Source of the DNA: an uncultured Faecalibacterium sp.
Lineage (GTDB): Bacteria > Bacillota > Clostridia > Oscillospirales > Ruminococcaceae
Assembly: GCA_937917475.1 (NCBI GenBank)
Contig: CALDNF010000149.1
Location: 1 to 16,896 of the forward strand
Length of the DNA stretch: 16,896 nt
Direction: 5' to 3'
Part shown: positions 1-6,809 of the stretch, piece by piece
Numbering within the stretch: the stretch's first letter is position 1
Layout: every line of letters starts with the position of its first letter
The notes under the pieces: generated by a model
The model's database searches: none
What the model was told of the DNA's origin: nothing
Seen by the model: the letters and a program-made list of their open reading frames with translations, nothing else
Position numbers and translations under genes: made by a program

Positions 1-2
1 TG

Positions 3-470
3 GTGCCCATCAGCAAAAAGTTCACCATCCTGCTGGACTACGCCCACAATGAGGTGTCCACCGAGAGCCTGCTGACCACCCTGCGGGCCTACAAGCCCCA
101 CCGGCTGGTGGTGGTGTTCGGCTGCGGCGGCAACCGCTCCAAGCTCCGCCGGTACGGCATGGGTGAGATCTGCGCCAGGATGGCGGATTTCTCCATCCTG
201 ACCGAGGACAACAACCGGTTTGAAAAGGTGGAGGATATCCTTGCCGACATCCGTGTGGGGATGGAAAAGGGCAACCCGGATGCAAAGTTCGTGGAGATCC
301 CCGACCGGCTGGATGCTCTGCACTACGCTGTGGACCATGCACAGGAAGGCGACCTCATCGCTGTCATCGGCAAGGGCCATGAGACCTACCGGGACCGGAT
401 GGGCGAAAAGACCCCCTTCCTGGAGCGGGAACTGCTGGAAGAGTATGCGCAGCAGATCGGTCTGGAATAA
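3..470 (+). CDS. murE: MurE-type UDP-MurNAc-tripeptide synthetase, C-terminal part (5' truncated by window)
   Basis: The last 155 residues of a Mur ligase are visible; the gene begins upstream of the window, so the GTG at base 3 is only the first codon seen. The stretch holds the C-terminal Mur ligase domain: LLDYAHN near residues 10-16, VFGCGGNRSK near 38-47, YGMGEI near 51-56, and the closing IGKGHETY near 122-129, all typical of MurE. MurE adds the third stem-peptide residue (meso-diaminopimelate or lysine) to UDP-MurNAc-L-Ala-D-Glu in the cytoplasm, using ATP. The specificity tetrad, DNPR in diaminopimelate enzymes, reads DNNR at about 69-72, keeping the arginine but losing the proline. 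A strong terminator follows 20 bases after the stop. Family assignment is firm; amino-acid specificity, and whether this is the main MurE or a paralogue, cannot be told from this part. Confidence 0.85.
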   Translation: MPISKKFTILLDYAHNEVSTESLLTTLRAYKPHRLVVVFGCGGNRSKLRRYGMGEICARMADFSILTEDNNRFEKVEDILADIRVGMEKGNPDAKFVEIPDRLDALHYAVDHAQEGDLIAVIGKGHETYRDRMGEKTPFLERELLEEYAQQIGLE

Positions 471-487
471 CAAAGAACGCAAACAAA

Positions 488-526
488 GAAAAGGACTGGT
501 GCACAGCGGTGCATCAGTCCTTTTTG
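488..526. terminator. Bidirectional intrinsic terminator between murE and the EIIA gene
   Basis: A hairpin pairs 491-504 with 509-522 (14 base pairs, one G-U, loop AGCG). It is followed by a T run at 521-525 on the plus strand and preceded by A-rich sequence that gives a T-rich tail on the minus strand. It lies between the two convergent stop codons at 470 and 551, so it can end both transcripts. Confidence 0.9.
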
Positions 527-550
527 TCTGCAATTGATGGGGAAAACCGA

Positions 551-1063
551 TCAGCCGATCTTGATCAGCGGGGTGCCTGCGGTGACAGTGCCCTCGGCCA
601 CGACCTTGACGCCGGGCAGATCGTCGCCGTTGGTCACGATCAGAGCGGTGGCGGTGGGATGGCCTGCGGCACGGATGGCGTTCAGATCCACCTTCAGCAG
701 GGGAGTGCCGGCCTTGACCTTCTGCTCCTCCTTGACAAGAGCGGTAAAGCCCTTGCCCTTCATCTCCACGGTGTCCATGCCCACATGGATCAGCAGCTCG
801 ATGCCGTCATCGCTCATCATGCCGATGGCGTGCAGGGTGGAAGCTACCTGCGTCACGGTGCCGTCAAAGGGAGCGTACACGGTGTCGCCGGAGGGCTCAA
901 GGCCGCAGCCGGGGCCAAGGATGGCAGAGGCAAAGGTCTCATCGGGCAGCTGCTCCAGAGGGAGCACCAGACCGTCGATGGGAGCCTTTACGGTTTTCTG
1001 TTCGCCGCTGAATTTGGTAGCAGCCTCAGTTTTGCCGCCAAAGAGTTTATCAAAAAAGCCCAT
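551..1063 (-). CDS. crr: PTS glucose-type EIIA protein
   Basis: A 170-residue EIIA-Glc family protein. In the phosphotransferase system it takes phosphate from HPr-His on an active-site histidine and passes it to an EIIB domain during sugar uptake. The active-site histidine is H93 in ELLIHVGMDTVEMKG; the partner histidine is H78 in STLHAIGM. The KAPIDGLVLPLEQ start near 26-38, DTVYAPFDGTV near 60-70 and the closing VTAGTPLIKI are all family hallmarks. Length matches free-standing EIIA (about 160-170 residues); no IIB or IIC domain is fused or adjacent, so it probably serves permeases encoded elsewhere. The ATG is preceded by AGAAGGAAGG about nine bases upstream. The gene has its own promoter near 1122-1150 and a shared terminator at 488-526, so it is likely monocistronic. 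The name crr is by homology; a role in catabolite control is not shown here. Confidence 0.93.
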   Translation of the reverse strand: MGFFDKLFGGKTEAATKFSGEQKTVKAPIDGLVLPLEQLPDETFASAILGPGCGLEPSGDTVYAPFDGTVTQVASTLHAIGMMSDDGIELLIHVGMDTVEMKGKGFTALVKEEQKVKAGTPLLKVDLNAIRAAGHPTATALIVTNGDDLPGVKVVAEGTVTAGTPLIKIG

Positions 1064-1121
1064 GGGAAAAAACCTTCCTTCTCATCAGATAAAGAGTGTG
1101 CGTCGAGTATACGCCAACTTT

Positions 1122-1150
1122 ACAATACCATATCACAGCGCAAAATTCAA
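1122..1150 (-). promoter_or_regulatory. Probable promoter of the EIIA gene
   Basis: On the minus strand TTGAAT (1145-1150) and TATTGT (1122-1127) are separated by exactly 17 bases, about 60 bases before the start codon. A second -10-like TATACT lies at 1106-1111 but has no good -35 at the right distance, so the first pair is preferred. Confidence 0.5.
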
Positions 1151-1200
1151 TCAGCATCCTGCACAAAGAGCCGGGCAGAACTTCGGCAGTTTGGCCTGCA

Positions 1201-2223
1201 TCACAGCAGCTCGATGAGCTGCATGATCTCCTCCATTTGGGTGGCCCAGCTGGTGGCGATGCGCACTACGGTGTGGCTGTCGTCGTATTTTTCCCAGAAG
1301 CCGAACTTGGCTTTGCCCTCCAGCTCAGCCAGCTGCTGGTTGGACAGGATGACGAAGATCTGGTTGGTGGGGGAGTCCATGAAAAAGCGGTAGCCCTTGT
1401 CGGCCAGAGCCCGCTTGAGGATGTTGGCGGTGACGATGGCGTTTTTGCTGATGGAAGTATAGAGGTCATCGGTGAAGAGAACGTCGAACTGGATGCCCAG
1501 CAGACGGCCCTTGGCCAGCAGTGCGCCCTGCTGTTTGACCATGGTCAGGAAGTGGGCCGGTGCACCGTGGGGGAAGACCACGGCCTCGCCGCAGAGGGCA
1601 CCAACCTTGGTGCCGCCAATGTAGAACACGTCCGCCAGCCGGGCAAGGTCGGGCAGGGTCACATCGGTGCCTTCGCTGACCAGCGCATAGCCCAGCCGTG
1701 CGCCGTCCACGAACAGGGGCATCTTGTACTCATGGCAGACGGCGGAAAGGGCTTCCAGCTCGGCCTTGGTGTACAGGGTGCCGTATTCGGTGGGGTGGGA
1801 GATGTAGACCATGCCGGGGAACACCATGTGGTCGTGGTTGCCGTCGGCATAGAAGGTGGCGCACCAGTCCCGCACGGTGTCGGCGGAGATCTTGCCCTCC
1901 TTGCAGGGCAGGCCGATGACCTTGTGGCCGGTGTACTCGATGGCACCGGCTTCATGGCCCGCCACATGGCCGGTGGCAGCGGCAAGAACGCCCTCCCACC
2001 GGTTCAGCATGGATGCAATGACGATGGAGTTGGTCTGGGTGCCGCCGGAGATGAACCGGACGTCGGCCTCCGGGCAGGCGCAGGCGGTGCGGATCTTCTC
2101 CTGTGCGCTGGCGCAGTAGGGGTCGGTGCCGTAGCCGGAGACCTTTTCCATGTTGGTGTCGATCAGTTTCTGAAGGATGGCCGGATGAGCACCCTCGCAG
2201 TAGTCGTTTTCAAAATACAGCAT
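1201..2223 (-). CDS. ltaE: Low-specificity L-threonine aldolase (PLP enzyme)
   Basis: A 340-residue fold-type I PLP enzyme of the threonine aldolase / beta-eliminating lyase family. It cleaves L-threonine or L-allo-threonine to glycine and acetaldehyde in the cytosol. Visible landmarks: FENDYCEGAHP at 4-14, the phosphate-binding SGGTQTN at 59-65, H90 in the GHVAGHEAG segment (PLP stacking), D173 and R176 in FVDGARLGYA, and the Schiff-base lysine K206 in YIGGTKVGALCGE. Length is normal for the family. The ATG follows GAGGGA with a seven-base gap, and a near-consensus sigma-A promoter lies just upstream at 2257-2285. The gene is divergent from the KdpD/KdpE-like pair and is followed by about 140 bases holding the EIIA promoter; no clear terminator was seen after it. 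Stereospecificity (L versus allo) cannot be read from the sequence. Confidence 0.92.
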   Translation of the reverse strand: MLYFENDYCEGAHPAILQKLIDTNMEKVSGYGTDPYCASAQEKIRTACACPEADVRFISGGTQTNSIVIASMLNRWEGVLAAATGHVAGHEAGAIEYTGHKVIGLPCKEGKISADTVRDWCATFYADGNHDHMVFPGMVYISHPTEYGTLYTKAELEALSAVCHEYKMPLFVDGARLGYALVSEGTDVTLPDLARLADVFYIGGTKVGALCGEAVVFPHGAPAHFLTMVKQQGALLAKGRLLGIQFDVLFTDDLYTSISKNAIVTANILKRALADKGYRFFMDSPTNQIFVILSNQQLAELEGKAKFGFWEKYDDSHTVVRIATSWATQMEEIMQLIELL

Positions 2224-2256
2224 AATACGTTCCCTCGTTTCAATGTGGATGCTTCC

Positions 2257-2285
2257 ATTATCCCCCCTGCGGCGGCATTTGTCAA
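2257..2285 (-). promoter_or_regulatory. Strong sigma-A promoter of the threonine aldolase gene
   Basis: Minus strand: TTGACA (2280-2285), 17-base spacer, GATAAT (2257-2262). This is a near-perfect housekeeping promoter placing the transcript start near 2250, about 27 bases before the start codon. Confidence 0.8.
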
Positions 2286-2337
2286 TAAAACCGCAGCGGC
2301 CTGACCCGGCGGTTTTGCTGTATCTTTAACGGATTTA

Positions 2338-2346
2338 TGGTATACT
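2338..2346 (+). promoter_or_regulatory. Extended -10 promoter for the KdpD/KdpE-like pair
   Basis: TGGTATACT at 2338-2346 is an extended -10 element (TG-N-TATACT) about 40 bases before the kinase start. No good -35 lies at 16-18 bases, though TTGCTG sits at 2315-2320, so this promoter may depend on the extended element or an activator. It is divergent from the threonine aldolase promoter 53 bases away. Confidence 0.5.
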
Positions 2347-2384
2347 GAAAGCTCAGAACATCGATCCATGAGGAGGGGACCCGG

Positions 2385-3464
2385 ATGAAGAAGAAACTTT
2401 CCGGTCTGCGGGATGCCGCTGTGCTGGCGGGCGTGCTCTGCCTTGCCTTTGGCGTGGTGGTGGCCATGCAGGCTGTGATGGGCCGCATCGATGGTGTGGC
2501 TTCAATGGTGTTTGTCCTTGCAGTATTTCTGATCTCGGTCAATACGGATGGTTATGTATGGGGTGCGGCGGCTTCCCTCATCAGTGTGCTGGCCGTCAAC
2601 TTTGCGTTCCGTGCGCCCTACTTTGCCTTCAACTTTACCCTGCCGGAGAACCTGTTTTCGGGGATGGTGATGCTGGTGGTATCCATCATGACCAGCACCC
2701 TGACCACCCGGAACAAAAAGCAGGAGCAGATGCGGATGGAGAGTGAGGCCGAAAAGACCCGGGCGAACCTGCTGCGGGCGGTGTCTCACGACCTGCGCAC
2801 CCCGCTGACCTCCATCTACGGGGCCTGCTCTACGGTCATCGAAAACTATGACTCGCTGGAAAAAGAGCAAAAAATAAAACTTCTTGGCGAGGCCTGCTCC
2901 GATGTGCAGTGGCTCAACCGGATGGTGGAGAACCTGCTCAGCGTCACCCGCATCGACAGTGAGAAGGTGTCGGTGCAGAAGACCCCCACGGTGCTGGAAG
3001 AGCTCATCGACAGCGTACTGGTGCGGTTCCGGAAGCTTCACCCGGGGGTCGGGGTTCAGGTGGAGCTGCCCGAGGATTTTATCGTGATCCCCATGGATTC
3101 CATGCTGATCCAGCAGGTGCTGACCAATCTTCTGGAAAATGCCGTTCTCCACGCAAAGGGGATGACCCGGCTGACGCTGCGGGTGTTCACCATGGGAAAC
3201 CACGCCGTCTTTGAGGTAAAGGACAACGGTTGCGGCATCCCCAAAGAGCGGCTGCGGACCCTGTTCAGCGGGGCTCTGCCCTCGGACACCACCGACAGCG
3301 GCGGCAAGCATGGCATGGGCATCGGGCTGTCGGTCTGTGCGGCCATCATCAAGGCCCACGGCGGAGAGATCGGAGCGGAGAGCCGCCCCGGAGAAGGAAC
3401 TACCATCCGTTTCTGGCTGGAAACGGAAGAGATCGAGACGGAGGAAAATGAGGATGAGCAATAA
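2385..3464 (+). CDS. kdpD: Short KdpD-like sensor histidine kinase (DUF4118 membrane domain plus kinase core)
   Basis: A 359-residue membrane histidine kinase. Residues about 10-105 form a hydrophobic block of roughly four helices like the DUF4118 segment of KdpD. A short linker, a HisKA domain with H135 in AVSHDLRTPLTSIYG, and an ATPase domain follow, with N box LLENAVLHA (about 249-257), G1 DNGCGIP (280-286) and G2 GMGIGLS (310-316). All catalytic boxes are intact. Compared with the roughly 900-residue enteric KdpD it lacks the whole N-terminal cytosolic KdpD/Usp region, so any signal must enter through the membrane block or partners. The ATG follows AGGAGGGG by seven bases. Its 3' end overlaps the regulator gene by 11 bases, showing co-translation. 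No kdpFABC genes are nearby, so a potassium role is only suggested by homology. Confidence 0.85.
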   Translation: MKKKLSGLRDAAVLAGVLCLAFGVVVAMQAVMGRIDGVASMVFVLAVFLISVNTDGYVWGAAASLISVLAVNFAFRAPYFAFNFTLPENLFSGMVMLVVSIMTSTLTTRNKKQEQMRMESEAEKTRANLLRAVSHDLRTPLTSIYGACSTVIENYDSLEKEQKIKLLGEACSDVQWLNRMVENLLSVTRIDSEKVSVQKTPTVLEELIDSVLVRFRKLHPGVGVQVELPEDFIVIPMDSMLIQQVLTNLLENAVLHAKGMTRLTLRVFTMGNHAVFEVKDNGCGIPKERLRTLFSGALPSDTTDSGGKHGMGIGLSVCAAIIKAHGGEIGAESRPGEGTTIRFWLETEEIETEENEDEQ

Positions 3465-4176
3465 CAAGTACAAGATCCTTGTGGTCGAGGACGAGGCCAA
3501 CATCTGCAGCTTCATCGAGACCCTGCTGGAGACCAACGGCTATCAGGCCCTTGTGGCCAATACCTGCGCCATGGGCGTGACGCTGTTTTCGTCCCACACG
3601 CCGGACCTCGTCATTCTGGATCTGGGTCTGCCCGATCAGGATGGACTGGAACTCATCAAGGCCGTGCGTCAGCGCAGCCGCACCCCCATTATGGTGCTGT
3701 CGGCCCGGACCACCGAGCAGGACAAGATCGAGGCGTTGGACCTGGGAGCCAACGATTACATCACAAAGCCCTTCGGCACCGGGGAGATGCTGGCCCGGGT
3801 GCGGGCGGCTCTCCGGCTGAACCGGTACAGCAGTGCCTCCGGCCTGCCCTCCGGCACCTTTACGGCACAGGATATGACCATCAACTACGAGCGGCGGAAG
3901 GTGTTCGTGGCCGGGCAGGAGGTCAAGCTGACCCAGACCGAGTACAACATCGTGGCTTTCCTCTCGGAACACGCCGGGCGGGTGATGACTTACGCCGCCA
4001 TCGTCAAGGCCATCTGGGGCGACACCGATGTGGGCAGCACCAAGAAACTGCAGGTGAACATGGCCAATATCCGCAAGAAGATGGGCAGCCGCCCCGGCAG
4101 CAACAACTACATTCTTAATGAGCTGGGCGTGGGCTACCGGATGATCGACGAGGACACCGATGCCCAGCCAAATTGA
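3454..4176 (+). CDS. kdpE: KdpE-like OmpR-family response regulator
   Basis: A 240-residue OmpR/PhoB-type regulator. The receiver domain (about 5-118) has the acidic pair E12/D13, phospho-acceptor D56 in VILDLGLPDQDG, S83 in VLSART and K105 in YITKPFG. The DNA-binding winged helix (about 140-230) includes LTQTEYNIVAFLSEH and a closing NELGVGYRM. The DLGLPDQDGLE and LSARTTEQDKIEALDLGA segments closely recall KdpE. I chose the ATG at 3454 because the GGAGG at 3440-3444 is nine bases away; the in-frame ATG at 3448 would leave only three bases. It overlaps the kinase gene by 11 bases and is its obvious partner. The stop lies about four bases before the palindromic repeat that begins near 4181. 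Confidence 0.9.
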   Translation: MSNNKYKILVVEDEANICSFIETLLETNGYQALVANTCAMGVTLFSSHTPDLVILDLGLPDQDGLELIKAVRQRSRTPIMVLSARTTEQDKIEALDLGANDYITKPFGTGEMLARVRAALRLNRYSSASGLPSGTFTAQDMTINYERRKVFVAGQEVKLTQTEYNIVAFLSEHAGRVMTYAAIVKAIWGDTDVGSTKKLQVNMANIRKKMGSRPGSNNYILNELGVGYRMIDEDTDAQPN

Positions 4177-4180
4177 GCCA

Positions 4181-4297
4181 GTAGCCCTCTCAGTCATTGC
4201 TTCGCAATGCCAGCTTGACTCCTTCAGTCTCGCCTGCGGCTCGACAGCTCCCTCTTTGAGGGAGCTGGCACGGCAACGCCGTGACTGAGAGGGTTAC
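4181..4297. repeat. Palindromic intergenic repeat, full copy with terminal inverted repeats
   Basis: Bases 4181-4196 and 4282-4297 are inverted repeats of 16 bases with one mismatch, each containing CCCTCTCAGTCA or its complement. Inside are smaller hairpins: ATTGC/GCAAT (4196-4208), CAGCTCCCTC/GAGGGAGCTG (4245-4267, loop TTT) and ACGGC/GCCGT (4270-4282). Read on the minus strand, the first half matches the repeat at 11323. A further direct copy of the end (TGACTGAGAGGG) lies at 4317-4328 inside the glycosyltransferase 3' end. It sits between two convergent genes and may act as a terminator, though there is no T run. It resembles a MITE or REP-like element; no transposase is present. Confidence 0.85.
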
Positions 4298-4308
4298 CGG
4301 CAAAACCG

Positions 4309-5931
4309 TCAGGCTTTGACTGAGAGGGCTTCCAGTTCCCGCACCGCTGCGGTGAGAGACTGTTCAAAGGCCTGTTTGGAGTAGTGGGTCTCATAGAGCT
4401 TCCGACAGGCGGGGTGCATGGCGTTGAGGACGTCGGGATGCTCGATGGCGTACGCAAGGGCCTTGGCCAGCTGAGCGGGGTCATCATCGTGGTAGACAAA
4501 GCCGTCCACGCCCTCGGTCACGAGGCCCGCTGTGCCGGTGTGCTCCGACACGATGGCGGGCTTACCGAAGATCAGGCCCTCGGTGACGAAGGTGGGCATG
4601 GGGTCGTCCCGGGAAGCACAGACCAGACAATCGCAGCGTTCCATCAGGGTCTTGATCTCGTCCCGGGTGAGCCGCTTGCAGTAGAAGATGCTCTCGGGGT
4701 AGTCGGCGGTCAGGTCCCGCACGGCATCCATCATGGACTTTTCAGCGGCCTTGCCCACAAAGAGGAAGGACGCCTTGGCCCGGGTCTCGGGGGGCAGAAG
4801 CCGGATGGCCTGACAGAAGATATCCTGCCCTTTCCGCTGCTCAAAGGAACCCACGGTGGCAAACAGGGGCTTGTCCTTGGGGTAGCCGATGGCGGCGGCA
4901 AGGTCAGAGCGGGGAAAGTCCTCGGCGGCGTAGTCCGGCAGGCCGTAGATCAGAGGGCGGATGTCAAAATCCGGCCGGACGTCCTTCATGGCGGCGGCGG
5001 CGTGGCTGCCCACCGAGTAGACTCTGACGTTGTTTTCCAACACTTTTGGAATCTGATGCGCAATGTGGGGGTAGCCCGCAAAGGCATCGTGGAGCCACCA
5101 GAGTACCGGCACCGCAGAGCCGTTGAGGGTGCGGACGGCCCGGGCTTCCACCACGGTATTGGCAAGAACAAGGTCAGCACAGAAGGCCAGACCCAGCAGC
5201 ACCGGGGTGGAGACGCAGCCGGCCCGGGTGACCACCACGGCCCCAGCCTCGGAGAAGAGCTCCAGCGAACCGCCGTCCTCGGGGCCCAGCACGGCCACCT
5301 CGTAGCCCAGCTGACGGAGCACCGGCACGGCACTGACCAGCACGATGGGGGCACCAGTCATGTCCAGCAGATGGCTCAGGATGAGCACCCGCTTGCCCTT
5401 GGCGGAGAAGAGGTCCGCAGGGGAGACGTCCCGCCCGAAGTGGAGCAGGGCTTCCGGGATGCGATAAGGATTCTCGGCAAAGGCCCCGGCCAGCGTCAGC
5501 AGCTCGGAGACGTTTTCCGGGTCCCGGGCAGCGGCACGGCAGCGGTCCAGCAGGGGGCGGGAGACCAGCGCATAGCCCACCCCGGCCCGGTGTGCGGTGG
5601 ACTGACAGACGGCGGTGACGCCGCCGCAGCCGTAGACGGCATCGCAGATGATATAATCAAATTTGCGCTGCAAAGCGTCGGCAAAAAAGCTTAGGGCCGT
5701 GCTCATGAGCCCGGCATCCTCTGCTGCCAGCAGCACGCCCTCCACTGAGGGGGTGAGCTGGTCGGAAAGGGAGGACACCAGCCGGAATTTCCGGTGGAGC
5801 TGGGTGTCAAGGCTCCGGCTCAGCTGGACGCTGCGGCCCGGGGCGTAGACCAGCAGATAGCAGCTCTGGGTGTCGGGGCAGGTCTGCCGGAGCAGCTGCT
5901 CCTGCTGCAGGGGGGTGTAATTGCTGTACAT
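4309..5931 (-). CDS. GT4-like (GT-B fold) glycosyltransferase
   Basis: A 540-residue protein. The C-terminal two thirds is a GT-B glycosyltransferase of the GT1/GT4 group: LLDMTGAPIVL near 188-199 opens the acceptor-side Rossmann domain, VGSFEQRKGQDIF near 360-372 opens the donor-side domain, and SRDDPMPTFVTEGLIFGKP near 440-458 is the nucleotide-sugar site. There the usual E-x7-E reads D443-x7-E451. The first 170 residues are an extra domain I do not recognise. There is no signal peptide or membrane helix, so it probably acts at the cytoplasmic face on surface glycans. The ATG has GAGAGGGGG as its ribosome site. It starts 13 bases after the coiled-coil gene and is last in a three-gene operon. 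Its final residues ALSVKA are encoded by a copy of the repeat terminus. Donor and acceptor are unknown. Confidence 0.85.
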   Translation of the reverse strand: MYSNYTPLQQEQLLRQTCPDTQSCYLLVYAPGRSVQLSRSLDTQLHRKFRLVSSLSDQLTPSVEGVLLAAEDAGLMSTALSFFADALQRKFDYIICDAVYGCGGVTAVCQSTAHRAGVGYALVSRPLLDRCRAAARDPENVSELLTLAGAFAENPYRIPEALLHFGRDVSPADLFSAKGKRVLILSHLLDMTGAPIVLVSAVPVLRQLGYEVAVLGPEDGGSLELFSEAGAVVVTRAGCVSTPVLLGLAFCADLVLANTVVEARAVRTLNGSAVPVLWWLHDAFAGYPHIAHQIPKVLENNVRVYSVGSHAAAAMKDVRPDFDIRPLIYGLPDYAAEDFPRSDLAAAIGYPKDKPLFATVGSFEQRKGQDIFCQAIRLLPPETRAKASFLFVGKAAEKSMMDAVRDLTADYPESIFYCKRLTRDEIKTLMERCDCLVCASRDDPMPTFVTEGLIFGKPAIVSEHTGTAGLVTEGVDGFVYHDDDPAQLAKALAYAIEHPDVLNAMHPACRKLYETHYSKQAFEQSLTAAVRELEALSVKA

Positions 5932-5949
5932 GGTAAGCCCCCTCTCAGT
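5932..5949. repeat. Possible remnant of the palindromic-repeat terminus
   Basis: This short stretch reads GGTAA, three extra bases, then CCCTCTCAGT, and so matches the end of the 4181-4297 repeat (read inward) apart from a 3-base insertion. It supplies the ribosome site of the glycosyltransferase gene. Chance similarity cannot be excluded, because GAGAGGG is also a plausible ribosome site. Confidence 0.3.
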
Positions 5950-6784
5950 TTCCGTGATGGAACAAACTCAGCAGGCGGCGCAGGGGAGAGGTGAGCTTCC
6001 AGCTGGTGGAGGAGCGGATGTTCTTCAAGGCCTCGTCGTAGGCTTCTACGTTGCTTTGGAGCAGGTGGTTATGCTGGCGCAGGTCGATGATGTCCTGATT
6101 CAGCCGGGCGATGCTCTGCTCCTGCATGGCAAGCTGCTGGCGGGCGGCTTCCAGCTGGTTGTTCAGGTCCCGGATGTGGTTCTCCTCCGAGAGGCTGTCT
6201 TTCTGGTACTGCTGGACGCTTTCCAGCACCAGCCGGAACAGCGGCTCGTCGGAAAGGCTTTCCAGCGGGAAGTAATTGTAGCTGACCACCAGCTTCATCC
6301 CCGCCGGGAACACCGGCAGGCCCGAGAGCCGGTAATTGGGGTCGGGCCGGAGGAAGAGGGTGCCGCCGCCGGGCAGCTCATTGCCGTTGGCGGCGGTGCC
6401 GAGGATGCGGTCGTCCGAGAAGGTCAGGTCGGTGACGCAGCAGGGCAGCTCACCGGGGTCCAGCCGGAGGGCCTGAATATTCTCAGGCAGCTCAAAGGAA
6501 GCTGCCATGCTGCCGGTGAGCTCGTCGTACAGGCAGTCCTCAGAGGTGAGGGTATCTGCCTCCGAGAAGCCGAAGCCGGAGTCATAGTAGAGCACCGGGT
6601 GGATGCGCAGGGGGCTGTCGGTGTGGAGCTCCCGCTGGGGGTGTGCAGTCAGATAACCCTGCACCTCCTGCTCCAGCGCAAGGCACCGCCGGGCAAGGGC
6701 GGCGTTCCCCTCGTCGGAGAGCTTGAGCTGCTGTTCGAGGTCCGCAATGCGGCTGCGCAGAGCCGCAGGAGTTTCGATGTTCAT
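5945..6784 (-). CDS. Coiled-coil protein with an STSWKLTSPLRRL tail, companion of the glycosyltransferase
   Basis: A 279-residue soluble protein. Residues about 5-45 and 195-260 are heptad-rich, with frequent Glu, Gln, Leu and Arg, and should form coiled coils. The middle (about 55-190) is a beta-rich region with YYDSGFGFSEADTL, NIQALRLDPGE and KLVVSYNYFPLESL. The C-terminus carries IRSSTSWKLTSPLRRLL (about 257-273), a motif I know from the ends of polysaccharide-synthesis glycosyltransferases and methyltransferases (S-W-R/K-L-T-x-P-L-R). Here it stands on a protein with no catalytic domain that I can see, so a scaffold or carbohydrate-binding partner of the next gene is likely. The ATG follows GAGGAGA by five bases. 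It starts 25 bases after the acyltransferase stop and ends 13 bases before the glycosyltransferase start, in the same operon. Function is inferred from context only. Confidence 0.75.
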   Translation of the reverse strand: MNIETPAALRSRIADLEQQLKLSDEGNAALARRCLALEQEVQGYLTAHPQRELHTDSPLRIHPVLYYDSGFGFSEADTLTSEDCLYDELTGSMAASFELPENIQALRLDPGELPCCVTDLTFSDDRILGTAANGNELPGGGTLFLRPDPNYRLSGLPVFPAGMKLVVSYNYFPLESLSDEPLFRLVLESVQQYQKDSLSEENHIRDLNNQLEAARQQLAMQEQSIARLNQDIIDLRQHNHLLQSNVEAYDEALKNIRSSTSWKLTSPLRRLLSLFHHGN

Positions 6785-6809
6785 AGACGTCTCCTCAGTT
6801 TATATTGAT

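Noticed and set aside
1096..2304. A 402-codon plus-strand frame opposite the threonine aldolase
   Set aside because: Shadow frame with Gly/Val/His-rich composition; the minus strand carries a complete PLP enzyme with its own promoter.
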